Shown here piece by piece: positions 23,574 through 32,336 of a stretch of DNA of 64,000 bases. The translations under genes were made by a program, and so were the position numbers. The notes beneath the pieces are model-generated. The model was not told the DNA's origin and searched no databases. It was given only the letters and a program-made list of their open reading frames with translations. The stretch is from Nocardia sp. BMG51109 (GTDB taxonomy: Bacteria; Actinomycetota; Actinomycetes; Mycobacteriales; Mycobacteriaceae): contig NZ_JAFQ01000004.1 of assembly GCF_000526215.1 (NCBI RefSeq), positions 5,828,001 through 5,892,000 on the forward strand. Direction: 5' to 3'. Within the stretch, counting starts at the first letter, position 1. Every line of letters begins with the position of its first letter.

Positions 23574-23774
23574 TCAGTCGAACTCGCCGTCATTCACACC
23601 GGCGGTGAAGGCGTCCCACTCGCCCGGAGCGAAGACCAGCGCTGGGCCGTTGGGGTTCTTGGAGTCACGCACCCCGACCATGCCCCCGTCCAGGTGCGCG
23701 ATCTCCACGCACGTATCTTTATCTGAACTGCGGCTCGACTTGAACCACCGGGCCCCGGACAGGTCGATGCTCAC
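23574..23774 (-). CDS. DUF397 protein
   Basis: A 66-residue typical member: MSIDLSGARWFKSSRSSDKD, CVEIAHLDGGMVGVRDSKNP, ending WDAFTAGVNDGEFD. The ATG overlaps the stop of the XRE regulator by four bases. It probably acts as a partner or antagonist of that regulator in developmental or metabolic control. Confidence 0.85.
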   Translation of the reverse strand: MSIDLSGARWFKSSRSSDKDTCVEIAHLDGGMVGVRDSKNPNGPALVFAPGEWDAFTAGVNDGEFD

Positions 23775-24661
23775 TCGTACTCCTCTACTGCTTCCAGGAT
23801 CTTGTTCCTGGACTCGACTTCGGACAACGCTACACGTCGAATCTCGGTCAGTGCAGCCCGGTAACGCTCGATATCCTCCTCCAGCTCCAGGTAGAGGTCA
23901 CCCGCGTACTCCTCTACGTAGACAACCGGCGGTTCCGGCACCCTGGACTGTGGCAACTCCGCGAACTCCAGGAAACTGAACGAGCCGATCAAGGGGCCCA
24001 GGTGCTGAGGGGCCGCGAACGGCACGACGAGAACTGTGACGTTGTCCCGCTCGGCTACCCTCAGCAGTTGATGAACCTGCCCCAGCATCACAGCGGGGCC
24101 GCCAACCTGCTCCTTGAGGACCGATTCGGACAGAAGCGCTGTCATGGTGAAGTCCGGGTTGTCAAGCCGCCCTTGCCTCTTCGTTACTACCTGAATTCGT
24201 TGCTCGATGGATTCTTGCGATAGCGGGGGGATCTGCGACCACGCGATGGCTCGCCTGTAGTCGGGCGTCTGGAGCAGGCCGGGCACCAGGTTGGTCTTCC
24301 AGATCGTCAGGCTGCGAGCTGACTCCTCCAGCGACAGGTAGTGATCGAACCCGGTTGACATGTGCGCCTCTGCATAGCCTCGCCACCAGCCTCCGCCCTG
24401 TTTGTGGGTGGTCCTGACCTCGTGCGCCAGCGCCAGCACGGTCTGCCGTTCCGTGTCGGATGCGTTGTAGGAGTTGCACAGGATATTGAGGAAGATGTCG
24501 TTCGGCCGCGTTGTTTGGCCGTCTTCGAGCCGGCCGATGGTCTGGGCGGATACGCCGAGGATCCGAGCCGCCTCGGCCTGCTTGACCTGTGCACGTTCGC
24601 GCAGCATGTGCATCTGGCGTCCCAACGCTCGGCGGGCAAGGGTCGATCCTGATGTGGCCAT
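23771..24661 (-). CDS. XRE-family regulator with DUF5753 domain
   Basis: A 296-residue protein. The N-terminal HTH contains QAEAARILGVSAQTIGRLED. The remainder is the DUF5753 effector domain: LTIWKTNLVPGLLQTPDYRR, LNP-like DNPDFTMTALLSE, and VVPFAAPQHLGPLIGSFSFL. ATG 24661 (MATSGSTLARRALGRQM) is the natural start. It forms an operon with two DUF397 genes. A degraded copy of the same arrangement lies at 22227-22668. Confidence 0.85.
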   Translation of the reverse strand: MATSGSTLARRALGRQMHMLRERAQVKQAEAARILGVSAQTIGRLEDGQTTRPNDIFLNILCNSYNASDTERQTVLALAHEVRTTHKQGGGWWRGYAEAHMSTGFDHYLSLEESARSLTIWKTNLVPGLLQTPDYRRAIAWSQIPPLSQESIEQRIQVVTKRQGRLDNPDFTMTALLSESVLKEQVGGPAVMLGQVHQLLRVAERDNVTVLVVPFAAPQHLGPLIGSFSFLEFAELPQSRVPEPPVVYVEEYAGDLYLELEEDIERYRAALTEIRRVALSEVESRNKILEAVEEYE

Positions 24662-24963
24662 TCTAGTTAGCCTCACTACTGGTTGTGTACGGGTTTTCGG
24701 AAGCCCCCGCGTCGGACCGCATCTTCTCGGAGCACCCCGCGATGGAATGATGACACCAACGATACGTGAACAACGAGTTGGAGCTTCCATGTTTTGGCTT
24801 ACCGGCGTAGACCTGGAACCAGCCCGGTGATCGGAAGCTACACGCAGCCACCGACACCCGAAGAGCCTCTTACCGGCGTTTCCGGTTCTTCAACTTCCCA
24901 CTAGGCGCGCATCGCGCTCCGGTCTCGGGCTATCACCTGCCCCATCGACCGAGAGCCGGAACG
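24662..24963. other. Divergent intergenic region
   Basis: About 300 bases between the leftward XRE regulator and the rightward unknown gene. It presumably carries both promoters; no clear repeat or small gene was seen. Confidence 0.4.
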
Positions 24964-25563
24964 ATGACAGATAACCAAGCGACACAACCGAATACCTCGA
25001 CCGCCGTCGACCTCCGGCCGGCATCGATCGGACTGTTGCGTCACGACGTGTCGGGGCTGCACGGACCGCGTCACGCGGTCGCGTTGCGCCGGCACGCCGA
25101 GCAGATGGGCTACCGGCACGTCTACACCGTGCGTCCGCCCGCGCACGCGGACGACCCGATCGGGTACGCGCTGAACTTCGTGGTCGGCATGAAACTCGCC
25201 GCCATTGTCGTGTTCGACCTTGCCACGGTGGATCATTCGCCCGCGCGGGTCTGCGAGGTGTGCGACCTCGAAACCGTGTGCCCGCCGGAAACCTGGGCGC
25301 GCGTCCCACTGGCCGATCCGGACGCACACGGGTTCCCCGACCATCGGTTGTCGGTCGACGAGGCCGTCCGGACCATGCAGGTGCACATCGACTGCTCGGT
25401 CCAGCGCTGTCCCCGTAAATCCACCGCCTACGGCCGGTTGGTGGCCGCCGGGCGGCTGGTACCGCAAGCCACCACGGCCGAGGAACGTGCCCGCGAGCGT
25501 GGCATACCGGTGCCCGTCTCCGTGCTTGCCGGTGGTGTCGCGTTGCTGGCCGAGACCCCGTAA
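24964..25563 (+). CDS. Uncharacterised 199-residue protein
   Basis: Starts at ATG (MTDNQATQPNTST). SIGLLRHDVSGLHGPRHAVA then LRRHAEQMGYRHVYTVRPPA resembles the first strand and helix of a resolvase-like alpha/beta domain, but no catalytic serine motif can be named. HSPARVCEVCDLETVCPPET has three cysteines. It is the type of accessory protein often found near XRE/DUF397 genes in Nocardia-like genomes. Function unknown. Confidence 0.65.
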   Translation: MTDNQATQPNTSTAVDLRPASIGLLRHDVSGLHGPRHAVALRRHAEQMGYRHVYTVRPPAHADDPIGYALNFVVGMKLAAIVVFDLATVDHSPARVCEVCDLETVCPPETWARVPLADPDAHGFPDHRLSVDEAVRTMQVHIDCSVQRCPRKSTAYGRLVAAGRLVPQATTAEERARERGIPVPVSVLAGGVALLAETP

Positions 25564-25676
25564 CCGGTTGTGCGGCCAGGGATTCCGGGATGGGCGACGG
25601 CGAGCACTGGACAGAGATCGACGGCTTACAGGCGCTGTGGCGTTCCACGCACGACACCAGCAGAGAAATCGAGGTG

Positions 25677-25865
25677 ATGACCGTGCACGACACCCGCGAG
25701 AACCCGGTACCCGATGTGACCTTCCCGCCGGGCACCGATCTGGCCGACGCCCGCGAGCGGCAACCGGAATGGGAACTCTTGTGGGACAAGATACGCCGCG
25801 AGTTCTGGCACGAATACAACCCCGCCGCACGCCGAACGCGTGCGATCGACAGGCGGCGCCATTGA
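25677..25865 (+). CDS. Small hypothetical protein
   Basis: 62 residues from ATG 25677, which has GAGGTG upstream; an in-frame start at 25590 is possible. It begins MTVHDTRENPVPDVTFPPG and ends rich in Arg and His. Its stop overlaps the TTG start of the next gene. Confidence 0.5.
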   Translation: MTVHDTRENPVPDVTFPPGTDLADARERQPEWELLWDKIRREFWHEYNPAARRTRAIDRRRH

Positions 25866-26083
25866 GCACCGACGACTACATGCAATGGGCCGTCGTCACC
25901 ATCAGCGGTACCTGCGACCGCCACCCCGGTCCGTGCCCGACCGGGGTGTGGGGGCCGTACTCGACCCTGACCGAGGCCGAATCGGCCGCCGCGTGGACCA
26001 CACCGGCCCTTGTTCCGCACGTCGTGCCGTACTGGCCTCGCGACCATCGTTCCCGATCGCTACCACCAGCATCACCCAACTGA
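25862..26083 (+). CDS. Small hypothetical protein
   Basis: 73 residues from TTG 25862, overlapping the previous stop (TTGA). Contains MQWAVVTISGTCDRHPGPCP and VWGPYSTLTEAESAAAWTTP, a pattern of short actinomycete proteins of unknown role. Confidence 0.5.
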   Translation: MSTDDYMQWAVVTISGTCDRHPGPCPTGVWGPYSTLTEAESAAAWTTPALVPHVVPYWPRDHRSRSLPPASPN

Positions 26084-26218
26084 CGTCGATCAACTACCAA
26101 ATCGCCCGGTTTCCTTGTCTGTCGTCACGACCGTGACAGCCGTGCTGACCGCTGCCGTGGCCCTGGCGGAACTGGCCGAATAAACACGCGCACAACATGA
26201 TTCGAGAACAGGAGTGTG

Positions 26219-26677
26219 ATGGCACAACATGGGGAGGAGGGAAGTCTGGCGGGATCGATCGCCGATGGGGCCGGTCACGGCCTCCGCTTCCATTGGTGGG
26301 AATTACGGCCTCCGGACGCGGTGGACGAACTGTTGCGTATCCACCGCAATTGCTGGCCCGGCCACGGCGATACCGAGACGTCGTGCATGGCGAAACGCTC
26401 ACTGATGGATATCCGCCGAATGATGGGACGCCGCCACTACGCCATTCCGCCGTCGGATTCCGGCCAGGTGCGCGATCGCGGATACGAGGACACAGCCGAC
26501 TCCGGGAACAGAGGTTCCGGCACCGCATGCAGCAGTGTCGTGCCTTTTCCCGGGAACGAAAGGAGCGACAAGGATGTCGAACACCGGGGTTCGAGCAGCG
26601 CCGACGAGTCTCGATTCGTCGATGCCGACCTCGGCGCGCATGGGCAACTATCTGGCCGGGGGAAAAGACCACTATGA
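26219..26677 (+). CDS. Possible hypothetical protein overlapping a methyltransferase gene
   Basis: 152 residues if read from ATG 26219. The first 60 or so (HGLRFHWWELRPPDAVDELL) look protein-like. The last 34 codons overlap the methyltransferase in another frame. It may be a short gene with a read-on tail, or not a gene. Confidence 0.3.
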   Translation: MAQHGEEGSLAGSIADGAGHGLRFHWWELRPPDAVDELLRIHRNCWPGHGDTETSCMAKRSLMDIRRMMGRRHYAIPPSDSGQVRDRGYEDTADSGNRGSGTACSSVVPFPGNERSDKDVEHRGSSSADESRFVDADLGAHGQLSGRGKRPL

Positions 26678-27389
26678 GGTCGATCGTGTCACCGCCGAAC
26701 CGATACTGACCGCCGCGCCGGACACCCGCACCGCGGCCGGTCACAGCCGGCAGTTCCTCACCGATGCGGCGCGGCGGGCCGCCGAGGCCGGGATACGGCA
26801 GTTCGTGGATCTGGGTGTGGGTTTCCCCCTCGCGCCGACGGTGCACCGGGCTGTTCACCAGGTGGACCGGTCCGCGCGTGTGGCGGTGGTCGACTTCGAT
26901 CCCGTGGTGATCACCCACGCGACCGCGCTGTGGGACCACGAACCCTACGTGACGGTGATCCAGGCCGACATCCGCGACCCTGGCGAGGTCATCGGCCGAC
27001 TGCGTGCCACACCCTGGTTCGACCGCAAACAGCCGATCGCGCTGCTGGCCGTCGACGTCCTGCACTTCCTCACCGACACCGAGGACCCGGCCGGAATCCT
27101 CGCCCGATTCCGGCAGGCGATGGCCCCGGGCAGCCGGCTGGTGCTCACGCACGCCTGCGCCGACACCGACGACGAGCTGAAACAACGGATCACCGACGCC
27201 ACCTGCGGCACCCCGGCCGAATGGGTCTTCCGATCCGCCCGCGAGGTGGAGACGTTGTGCGACGGCTTCGACCTCCACGCTCCCGGCGTCGCGCCGATCC
27301 AGCGGTGGCTCGGCGGCGACCTTCCCGAAACCCGGCTGATCCTGTCCGGCGCGGTGGGTACGAAGCCCGAGGCAACCAGCCGAGTGTGA
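26574..27389 (+). CDS. SAM-dependent methyltransferase (PF04672/DUF574)
   Basis: 271 residues from ATG 26574 (MSNTGVRAAPTSL). Family marks are ARMGNYLAGGKDHYEVDR, the ADTRTAAG-like DTRTAAGHSRQFLTDAARRA, and FVDLGVGFPLAPTVH as motif I. VVDFDPVVITHATAL and VLHFLTD follow. The family is abundant in Nocardia and Streptomyces, often near XRE/DUF397 genes; substrate unknown. Confidence 0.85.
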   Translation: MSNTGVRAAPTSLDSSMPTSARMGNYLAGGKDHYEVDRVTAEPILTAAPDTRTAAGHSRQFLTDAARRAAEAGIRQFVDLGVGFPLAPTVHRAVHQVDRSARVAVVDFDPVVITHATALWDHEPYVTVIQADIRDPGEVIGRLRATPWFDRKQPIALLAVDVLHFLTDTEDPAGILARFRQAMAPGSRLVLTHACADTDDELKQRITDATCGTPAEWVFRSAREVETLCDGFDLHAPGVAPIQRWLGGDLPETRLILSGAVGTKPEATSRV

Positions 27390-27509
27390 GCAGCAGATAC
27401 CAAGAGCAGCAACAACTTTGAAAGAAGAATCCGATAATGGAGGGAAAGGTGCTCGAGTGTTGATGGTGAGCGACGGCCCCAGCGGGACGGGTGGAGAGCG
27501 GGGTGGCCG

Positions 27510-27812
27510 GTGACTCATGCACGGAAACCGTTCACGCCCAACAAGCGCCGCATTCTCGAGGCGATGAACGATGGTGAGCGGCATTGGGCCGACGAATTGT
27601 ATTCCCGGCTCGGGATGCCGCGCCGCAACAGTGCCATGTACACGCTCAACTGGTTGTTCCGCTACGGGTATATCAGCCGCGTCCGGGACGACGACGACTA
27701 TGCGTACGTCGTCATCGGGGAAGACCGCACCGACGAGGTGTTCGTGATCACCGGCAAAGGCCGCCAGGCCGCCGCAAATCTCGATGCCGGCTTCGACCAG
27801 CTGAATCCGTGA
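27510..27812 (+). CDS. Winged-helix small protein
   Basis: 100 residues from GTG 27510. FTPNKRRILEAMNDGERHWA then DELYSRLGMPRRNSAMYTLN and LFRYGYISRVRDDDDYAYV form a winged helix with an acidic wing. It is probably a DNA-binding protein or regulator of the accessory region. Confidence 0.6.
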   Translation: MTHARKPFTPNKRRILEAMNDGERHWADELYSRLGMPRRNSAMYTLNWLFRYGYISRVRDDDDYAYVVIGEDRTDEVFVITGKGRQAAANLDAGFDQLNP

Positions 27813-27921
27813 ACGCGGATTCAGAAAAGAGTCGTACCCGCAGTGCAACAACCACTATCAGCGAGAAGGGAACCGTGTCTATGACCGGTAGATACCACAA
27901 CGCGAAGGCCGGTGAGAGCCG

Positions 27922-28542
27922 GTGACCGAGACACCGCCGCCGTCTTCCTCGTCTCCTCGGGCGCTCGGCACGGTCCCGACGTGGCGGGTGATCGTGACCA
28001 TCTGGAACGAGCGGAACAGGCCGCCGGACGTGCCGCTGCTGGCGATGGCGTTCGACATCGCGCAGTGCCAGTGGCAAATACAGCACTGGGCGCTGACCCA
28101 GCTCGCTGCCGGACACCACGACGCGCTCGAGTTGCTGGCACGGTCCGACGACTTTCCCGTGCAGTCGGCGCTCGCGCTGGCGGCACGGCAGGCCGAGGTC
28201 GACCGGGAATTCGCCCGGATGCTTCCCGGCTCCGCGCAGGCACCGCCCATCGACGTCGCGCCCGGTGAGTTGCTGGCGCGCATGGCGAAAGCCTGGGTCG
28301 AGGTGGCCCTGGCTATCGAGTCGGCCCGACAACGCACCGAGAGCGGCGAACTGCCGGCCGGTATTCCGATACACGTCCCGGCGATCGCCGAGCTGGAGAA
28401 GCGCTGCGACGAGTACGAGGAGATGCTGAACAGCCTCCTCGCCGGCCGTCGCCGCCTGCGCCTGCCGGGCGAGCCGAGAACATCCCCTCCGGCGGACGAA
28501 AACTCCAGTTCCACAGAAGAATTCGGGAGTTCGAATGAGTGA
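27922..28542 (+). CDS. Hypothetical protein
   Basis: 206 residues. Mostly helical, with LLAMAFDIAQCQWQIQHWAL and a C-terminal coiled-coil-like AIAELEKRCDEYEEMLNSLL, ending in a Ser/Glu-rich tail. It overlaps the next gene by eight bases. Family not recognised. Confidence 0.55.
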   Translation: MTETPPPSSSSPRALGTVPTWRVIVTIWNERNRPPDVPLLAMAFDIAQCQWQIQHWALTQLAAGHHDALELLARSDDFPVQSALALAARQAEVDREFARMLPGSAQAPPIDVAPGELLARMAKAWVEVALAIESARQRTESGELPAGIPIHVPAIAELEKRCDEYEEMLNSLLAGRRRLRLPGEPRTSPPADENSSSTEEFGSSNE

Positions 28543-28774
28543 CGGTATCGTGATCACACGCATGACACTGTGGCGGACGATCTCCGTGCTGACCGCCACT
28601 GTCGCCGTGGGACTGATCGCGCTGGCGAACGTCGTGCGCGTCTCCTACCAGGCCCCCTGGCCGCTGTGGTTCACGGTGGACCTGGCCGGGTTCGTCCTCA
28701 TCGGTGTGTGCGTGATCGCCCGCAGAAAAATCCGCGACGAACGCAAAGCCGCACTCGCCGAGGAATCACAGTGA
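28535..28774 (+). CDS. Small two-helix membrane protein
   Basis: 79 residues. Two hydrophobic spans, ISVLTATVAVGLIALANVV and WFTVDLAGFVLIGVCVIA, then a basic tail (RRKIRDERK) that likely faces the cytoplasm. It is coupled to the preceding gene. No known family. Confidence 0.6.
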   Translation: MSDGIVITRMTLWRTISVLTATVAVGLIALANVVRVSYQAPWPLWFTVDLAGFVLIGVCVIARRKIRDERKAALAEESQ

Positions 28775-28878
28775 TCGGCCCCGGGCCTGTCCGGCCGATG
28801 CCGATCCATCCTTCCTCGTGGCCGGGTGGCTGCCGACGAGCGACGACCCGGCCACGACCCGCCGTGACATGAGCAAAG

Positions 28879-28906
28879 CGGCCCCAGCCCGAAATGAGCT
28901 GGGGCC
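28879..28906. terminator. Hairpin between accessory region and NADH dehydrogenase
   Basis: CGGCCCCAGC-N8-GCTGGGGCCG is a perfect 10-bp stem. It lies between a rightward gene end and a leftward gene end, so it can serve both directions. Confidence 0.6.
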
Positions 28907-29043
28907 GTGGCGTGTTGGGAGATGACGATGATCGACATGGTCAGGATCGCGGTGACAGGGACTCCGCGGCCTGGAATCCGGTACTTCGTAGCCGATGCCC
29001 ATCCCGGCTTCGAGGGATCGACCGGGCATCAGGCGGTCGGCGA

Positions 29044-30405
29044 TCAGTCCGTGTCGCAGAGTTCCTCGAGGGCTCGGGGTACCTCCTCGGCGGGGAGGTA
29101 GCAGTTGGTTTGTTCGAAGCCGTCGATGGTGTGGGTGTCGTAGTCGCCGTAGCCGATTCGGAGGAAGTCGTCGCCGCTGAGGCCGTGGATGGTCCAGTCG
29201 AAGGCGACTCGGGCGCGGGCGACGAGGGTGCGCAGGGCCATCAGGTGGTAGCCGCGGGTGACGACTTGTGCCGGGATGCCGTGCAATCCGATCTTCAGGG
29301 GGCGGGCCACCGCGTCCGCGCCGCCGAGGTCGACCACCATGCCAAGGTCCGGGTGGCGGTACGGAACCCGTTTCCCGCCACGGATTTCGGCCACCAGGTT
29401 CTTGCCCAGATGGCGGCCCTGCCGCATGGCGTGCTGTGCGGTGGGTGCGCACACGGCGCCGGCGTCGGCCGTCAGGTCGGGCACCGCGGCCGCGTCGCCG
29501 CACGCCCACACGCCGGTGAGGCCCGGCACGGTGAGGTCGGCGTCGGCGACGATGCGGCCCTTCGCGGTGGCCGCGCCGAGATGACCTGCGAGGGGACTGG
29601 GTTCGGCGCCGGCCGTCCACAGCACCGTGCGGGACGGGATGAACCGCCCGTTGGTGAGCTGAACGCCGTGCGCGGTAACCTCTTTCGCCGAGGCGCCGGT
29701 GATCAGCTCGATGCCGCGTTCGGCGAGATTCTGTTTGGTCTGCTCGCCGAGCCGCTCGCCGAGTTCGGGCATGATCCGGTCGCCGCGGGTGACCAGATGC
29801 CAGCGCACCATGCCGGATTCCAGCGCCGGGAAGTAGCGGCGCGCGGCGGCCTGGGTGACCTTGTTGAGCACCGCCGTCGTTTCGGTGCCGGCGTATCCCG
29901 CGCCGATGGTGACGAAGTGCAGCCGCTCGCGGTCCTCGTCCTCCTCGCCGCGCATCGCGGCCACGTCCAGCTGCTGTAGCACGTGGTCGCGCAGGAACAT
30001 GGCCTGCGCAAGGGTTTTCATGCCGAAACCGTGCTCGTGCAGCCCGGGCACGTCGAGCACGCGCGTGATACTGCCCGGGACCAGCACGAGATGGTCGTAG
30101 TCGAGGGCACAGTCGGCCCCCGCCGACCGCTGCACCACGACCTGCCGCGTCTCCGGATGCACCCCGATCGCCATCCCGGGCACCACCTCGGTACGCCGCA
30201 GCACCCGCCGCAACGACACCGATATAGACCGCGGATTCAGCACCCCCGAGGCAACCTGCGGCAGCAGCGGCAGATAGAGCAACCCGGCATCCGGCGTGAC
30301 GAGCTGGATGAACGCCTCCTCCGGCCGCAGCTGCCGTTCCAGATACCGAGCACACTCGACACCGGAGAAACCACCACCGATGATCACGATCTTCGCGGGA
30401 CCCAT
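29044..30405 (-). CDS. Type II NADH dehydrogenase-like flavoprotein (NDH-2)
   Basis: 453 residues from ATG 30405. KIVIIGGGFSGVECARYLER is the FAD dinucleotide fold, VTIGAGYAGTETTAVLNK the NADH fold, and VWACGDAAAVPDL the C-terminal FAD motif. The family passes electrons from NADH to quinone at the membrane face. HPDLGMVVDLGGADAVARPL is typical of actinobacterial Ndh-like proteins. It is not clearly linked to either neighbouring cluster. Confidence 0.85.
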   Translation of the reverse strand: MGPAKIVIIGGGFSGVECARYLERQLRPEEAFIQLVTPDAGLLYLPLLPQVASGVLNPRSISVSLRRVLRRTEVVPGMAIGVHPETRQVVVQRSAGADCALDYDHLVLVPGSITRVLDVPGLHEHGFGMKTLAQAMFLRDHVLQQLDVAAMRGEEDEDRERLHFVTIGAGYAGTETTAVLNKVTQAAARRYFPALESGMVRWHLVTRGDRIMPELGERLGEQTKQNLAERGIELITGASAKEVTAHGVQLTNGRFIPSRTVLWTAGAEPSPLAGHLGAATAKGRIVADADLTVPGLTGVWACGDAAAVPDLTADAGAVCAPTAQHAMRQGRHLGKNLVAEIRGGKRVPYRHPDLGMVVDLGGADAVARPLKIGLHGIPAQVVTRGYHLMALRTLVARARVAFDWTIHGLSGDDFLRIGYGDYDTHTIDGFEQTNCYLPAEEVPRALEELCDTD

Positions 30406-30586
30406 GGTGTTCACCCTAACGATCAATGTGGGTTGCGGGTGCTGTGCGCATCCGGACGGGCCGCGAACCGCCGCAACTCCGGACAGGAGTTCGGACATGT
30501 GAGTCGGGTTGCGCCTCCATTGGTGACGGTCGCGTGCGACACAACGAATGTCCGTCGTGTCCATGAGGCACTCGGCTCGTACCGCG

Positions 30587-30606
30587 ACTATAGGTTTTGC
30601 TATAGT
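30587..30606. promoter_or_regulatory. Inverted repeat before the toxin gene
   Basis: ACTATAG-GTTTTG-CTATAGT has perfect 7-bp arms. It sits immediately before the toxin start and overlaps the likely -10 element, as expected for an autoregulatory toxin-antitoxin operator. Confidence 0.7.
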
Positions 30607-30612
30607 TCGAGT

Positions 30613-30981
30613 GTGGATCACTGGGAGATCTACCAGACCGATGAAATCGCTGCTTGGATGATGGATCTGCGGCGCGCTGATCCAGGGGCTGCTGAGCGAG
30701 TCGAAGCGGCTGTCGATGTGCTTGCCGAACACGGCCCGACCCTTGGTCGGCCACTTGTTGACACGTTGACAGGTTCGCGGCTTGCCAACTTGAAAGAGCT
30801 ACGGCCACGGCAGACGATGATCCGCGTGCTGTTCGCCTTCGATCCTTGGCGATCCGCGATCCTCCTCACCGGAGGTGACAAGACCGGACAATGGAAGAGT
30901 TGGTATGAGCAGGCGATTCCTCGTGCGGAGGAACTGTACGCGGTGTATCTGAAGGAACGAGCAGAGGAGGGAGAGCGATGA
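30613..30981 (+). CDS. HigB/RelE-type toxin (Gp49-like)
   Basis: 122 residues from GTG 30613. WEIYQTDEIAAWMMDL starts the fold; TLTGSRLANLKELRPRQTMI then RVLFAFDPWRSAILLTGGDK with GQWKSWYEQAIPRAEELYAV is the phage-derived Gp49/HigB pattern. Toxins of this family cleave mRNA on ribosomes. The gene order toxin-then-antitoxin is that of higBA. The stop overlaps the antitoxin start. Confidence 0.85.
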   Translation: MDHWEIYQTDEIAAWMMDLRRADPGAAERVEAAVDVLAEHGPTLGRPLVDTLTGSRLANLKELRPRQTMIRVLFAFDPWRSAILLTGGDKTGQWKSWYEQAIPRAEELYAVYLKERAEEGER

Positions 30982-31298
30982 GCAGTTTCACCAAGTGGGA
31001 TCGCGACGGCTACCGTCGCCGTGTGGGCGAGGAGGAGGCTGCGCGTCGTCGCCGTGCGATCATGGCGGAGCAATGGGGGTATCAGCTTGCGGAGGAACGG
31101 AAGCGCCTGGGGTTTACGCAGGCGGGTTTGGCCGACATCATGGGGGTGAGTCCGGGGCGGGTGTCCCAGATCGAGCACGGGGAAGTCGCGACAGTTGAGG
31201 CCCTTGCCGCGTATGTTGCCGCATTGGGTGGGAAGTTGGAACTGCTGGTAGATATCGGTGGACATCTGCTGAAGATGCCCACAGATCCGGCTGCGTGA
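30978..31298 (+). CDS. XRE-type antitoxin (HigA-like)
   Basis: 106 residues. An N-terminal basic segment is followed by an HTH: YQLAEERKRLGFTQAGLADI then MGVSPGRVSQIEHGEVATVE. It neutralises the toxin and probably binds the 7-bp inverted repeat upstream. Coupled by a 4-base overlap (ATGA). Confidence 0.85.
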   Translation: MSSFTKWDRDGYRRRVGEEEAARRRRAIMAEQWGYQLAEERKRLGFTQAGLADIMGVSPGRVSQIEHGEVATVEALAAYVAALGGKLELLVDIGGHLLKMPTDPAA

Positions 31299-31364
31299 GC
31301 TGCTCCCAGGACCGCCCACGCTCCTCGGGCGATGAAGCGATCGAGCGGGTGTATCGGCGCGGGT

Positions 31365-32072
31365 TCAGCTGTGGCCGTTGGCTATTCCGTTGGCGCAGAA
31401 GTTCCAGACCTCCTCGGCGGTGAGGGGGGAGGTTTCGGAGTGGGTGGCGTTGGGTTGGGCTATGAACATGACCGTTTGCATGGTCAGGGCGGCCAGGCGG
31501 CGGGGGGTGGCGTCGGTGGCCAGGCGGCCGGCGTGGTCGGCCTCCGTGAGGAGTTCGGTGAAGAGGGTGAACAGGGCGGCGTGGGCCAGGCGGACCTGAG
31601 CCGGGTGGGAGCTGAGGAGTTGGGGGGCGAATTCGGTGAACAGGGGGCGGCGGGCCAAAGGGTCGGGGCGGCAGAGGTGGAACAGGAGTTCGACCGCGGT
31701 GCGGACCTTTTCCAGGGGGTGCGTTCCGTTGGTCGTCGCGGCGCGGATCTGTTCGGTGGTGCGGGCCAGGGCGTCCTCGTAGAGGGCCAGCAGGAGGTCG
31801 TGTTTGCCGTCGAACTGGAGGTAGAAGCTGCGCAGGGACTGGCGGGAGCGGTCGACGACCTCCTGGACCGTGAAATCGGTGCTGCCCTTCTCGGTGATGA
31901 TGGACTGGGCGGCGTCCAGGAAGCGCTGGACTCGTTGTCCGGCACGGACTTTCGCCGAGCGCAGCGAACGTTCCACCGCGCGCTGTTTCCAGGGTGGTAG
32001 TTGTTCGGTGCCGTCGGCGGAGGTCGTTCCCGTGGTGATTTCCGCCGGCCCGGTGTCGTCGGAGTCGGTCAT
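31365..32072 (-). CDS. TetR-family regulator
   Basis: 235 residues with a long polar N-terminal tail of about 40. The HTH is FLDAAQSIITEKGSTDFTVQ, then EVVDRSRQSLRSFYLQFDGK and HDLLLALYEDAL. It overlaps the ferredoxin gene by four bases and ends the NuoF-like/ferredoxin operon. No copy of the shared palindrome is found at this operon. Confidence 0.85.
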   Translation of the reverse strand: MTDSDDTGPAEITTGTTSADGTEQLPPWKQRAVERSLRSAKVRAGQRVQRFLDAAQSIITEKGSTDFTVQEVVDRSRQSLRSFYLQFDGKHDLLLALYEDALARTTEQIRAATTNGTHPLEKVRTAVELLFHLCRPDPLARRPLFTEFAPQLLSSHPAQVRLAHAALFTLFTELLTEADHAGRLATDATPRRLAALTMQTVMFIAQPNATHSETSPLTAEEVWNFCANGIANGHS

Positions 32073-32329
32073 GGGCTCGGCTCTCTGTCGGCGGTCGTGG
32101 CCCGGGAAACGGCTGGGGGAGTGCCGTTTTCGCGGTCCGGCAGGACGGTGATGGCATGGACCGGGCAGTCGAGCAGTGCGCGCTGGACGTCGTCGTGGTC
32201 GGCCGGTTCGACCTCGCCGTCACCGGCCGGGGAGGCGTATCCCCAGTCGTCGAGGGAGAAGTGTTTCGGGGCGTGTTTGGCGCAGACACCGAAGCCGTCG
32301 CACAGCGTCCGGTCGAGACGGATTCTCAT
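32069..32329 (-). CDS. Ferredoxin, 3Fe-4S/4Fe-4S P450-type
   Basis: 86 residues. RIRLDRTLCDGFGVCAKHAP and ALLDCPVHAIT give a C-x5-C ... C-P layout like actinobacterial P450 ferredoxins. The tail is longer than usual. It lies eight bases after the NuoF-like gene and could link it to a P450. Confidence 0.85.
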   Translation of the reverse strand: MRIRLDRTLCDGFGVCAKHAPKHFSLDDWGYASPAGDGEVEPADHDDVQRALLDCPVHAITVLPDRENGTPPAVSRATTADREPSP

Positions 32330-32336
32330 CAGATCA

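Noticed and set aside
24964..25563. Serine recombinase
   Set aside because: The start resembles a resolvase fold only loosely and no catalytic serine/arginine motif is visible.
10000..29000. Integrative element with att sites
   Set aside because: No integrase, transposase, tRNA gene or flanking direct repeat was found, although gene content and composition suggest transfer.
32315..32327. GAGACGGATTCTC at the ferredoxin start
   Set aside because: Resembles the shared palindrome but has shorter spacing and lies in the coding start; not counted as a regulon site.
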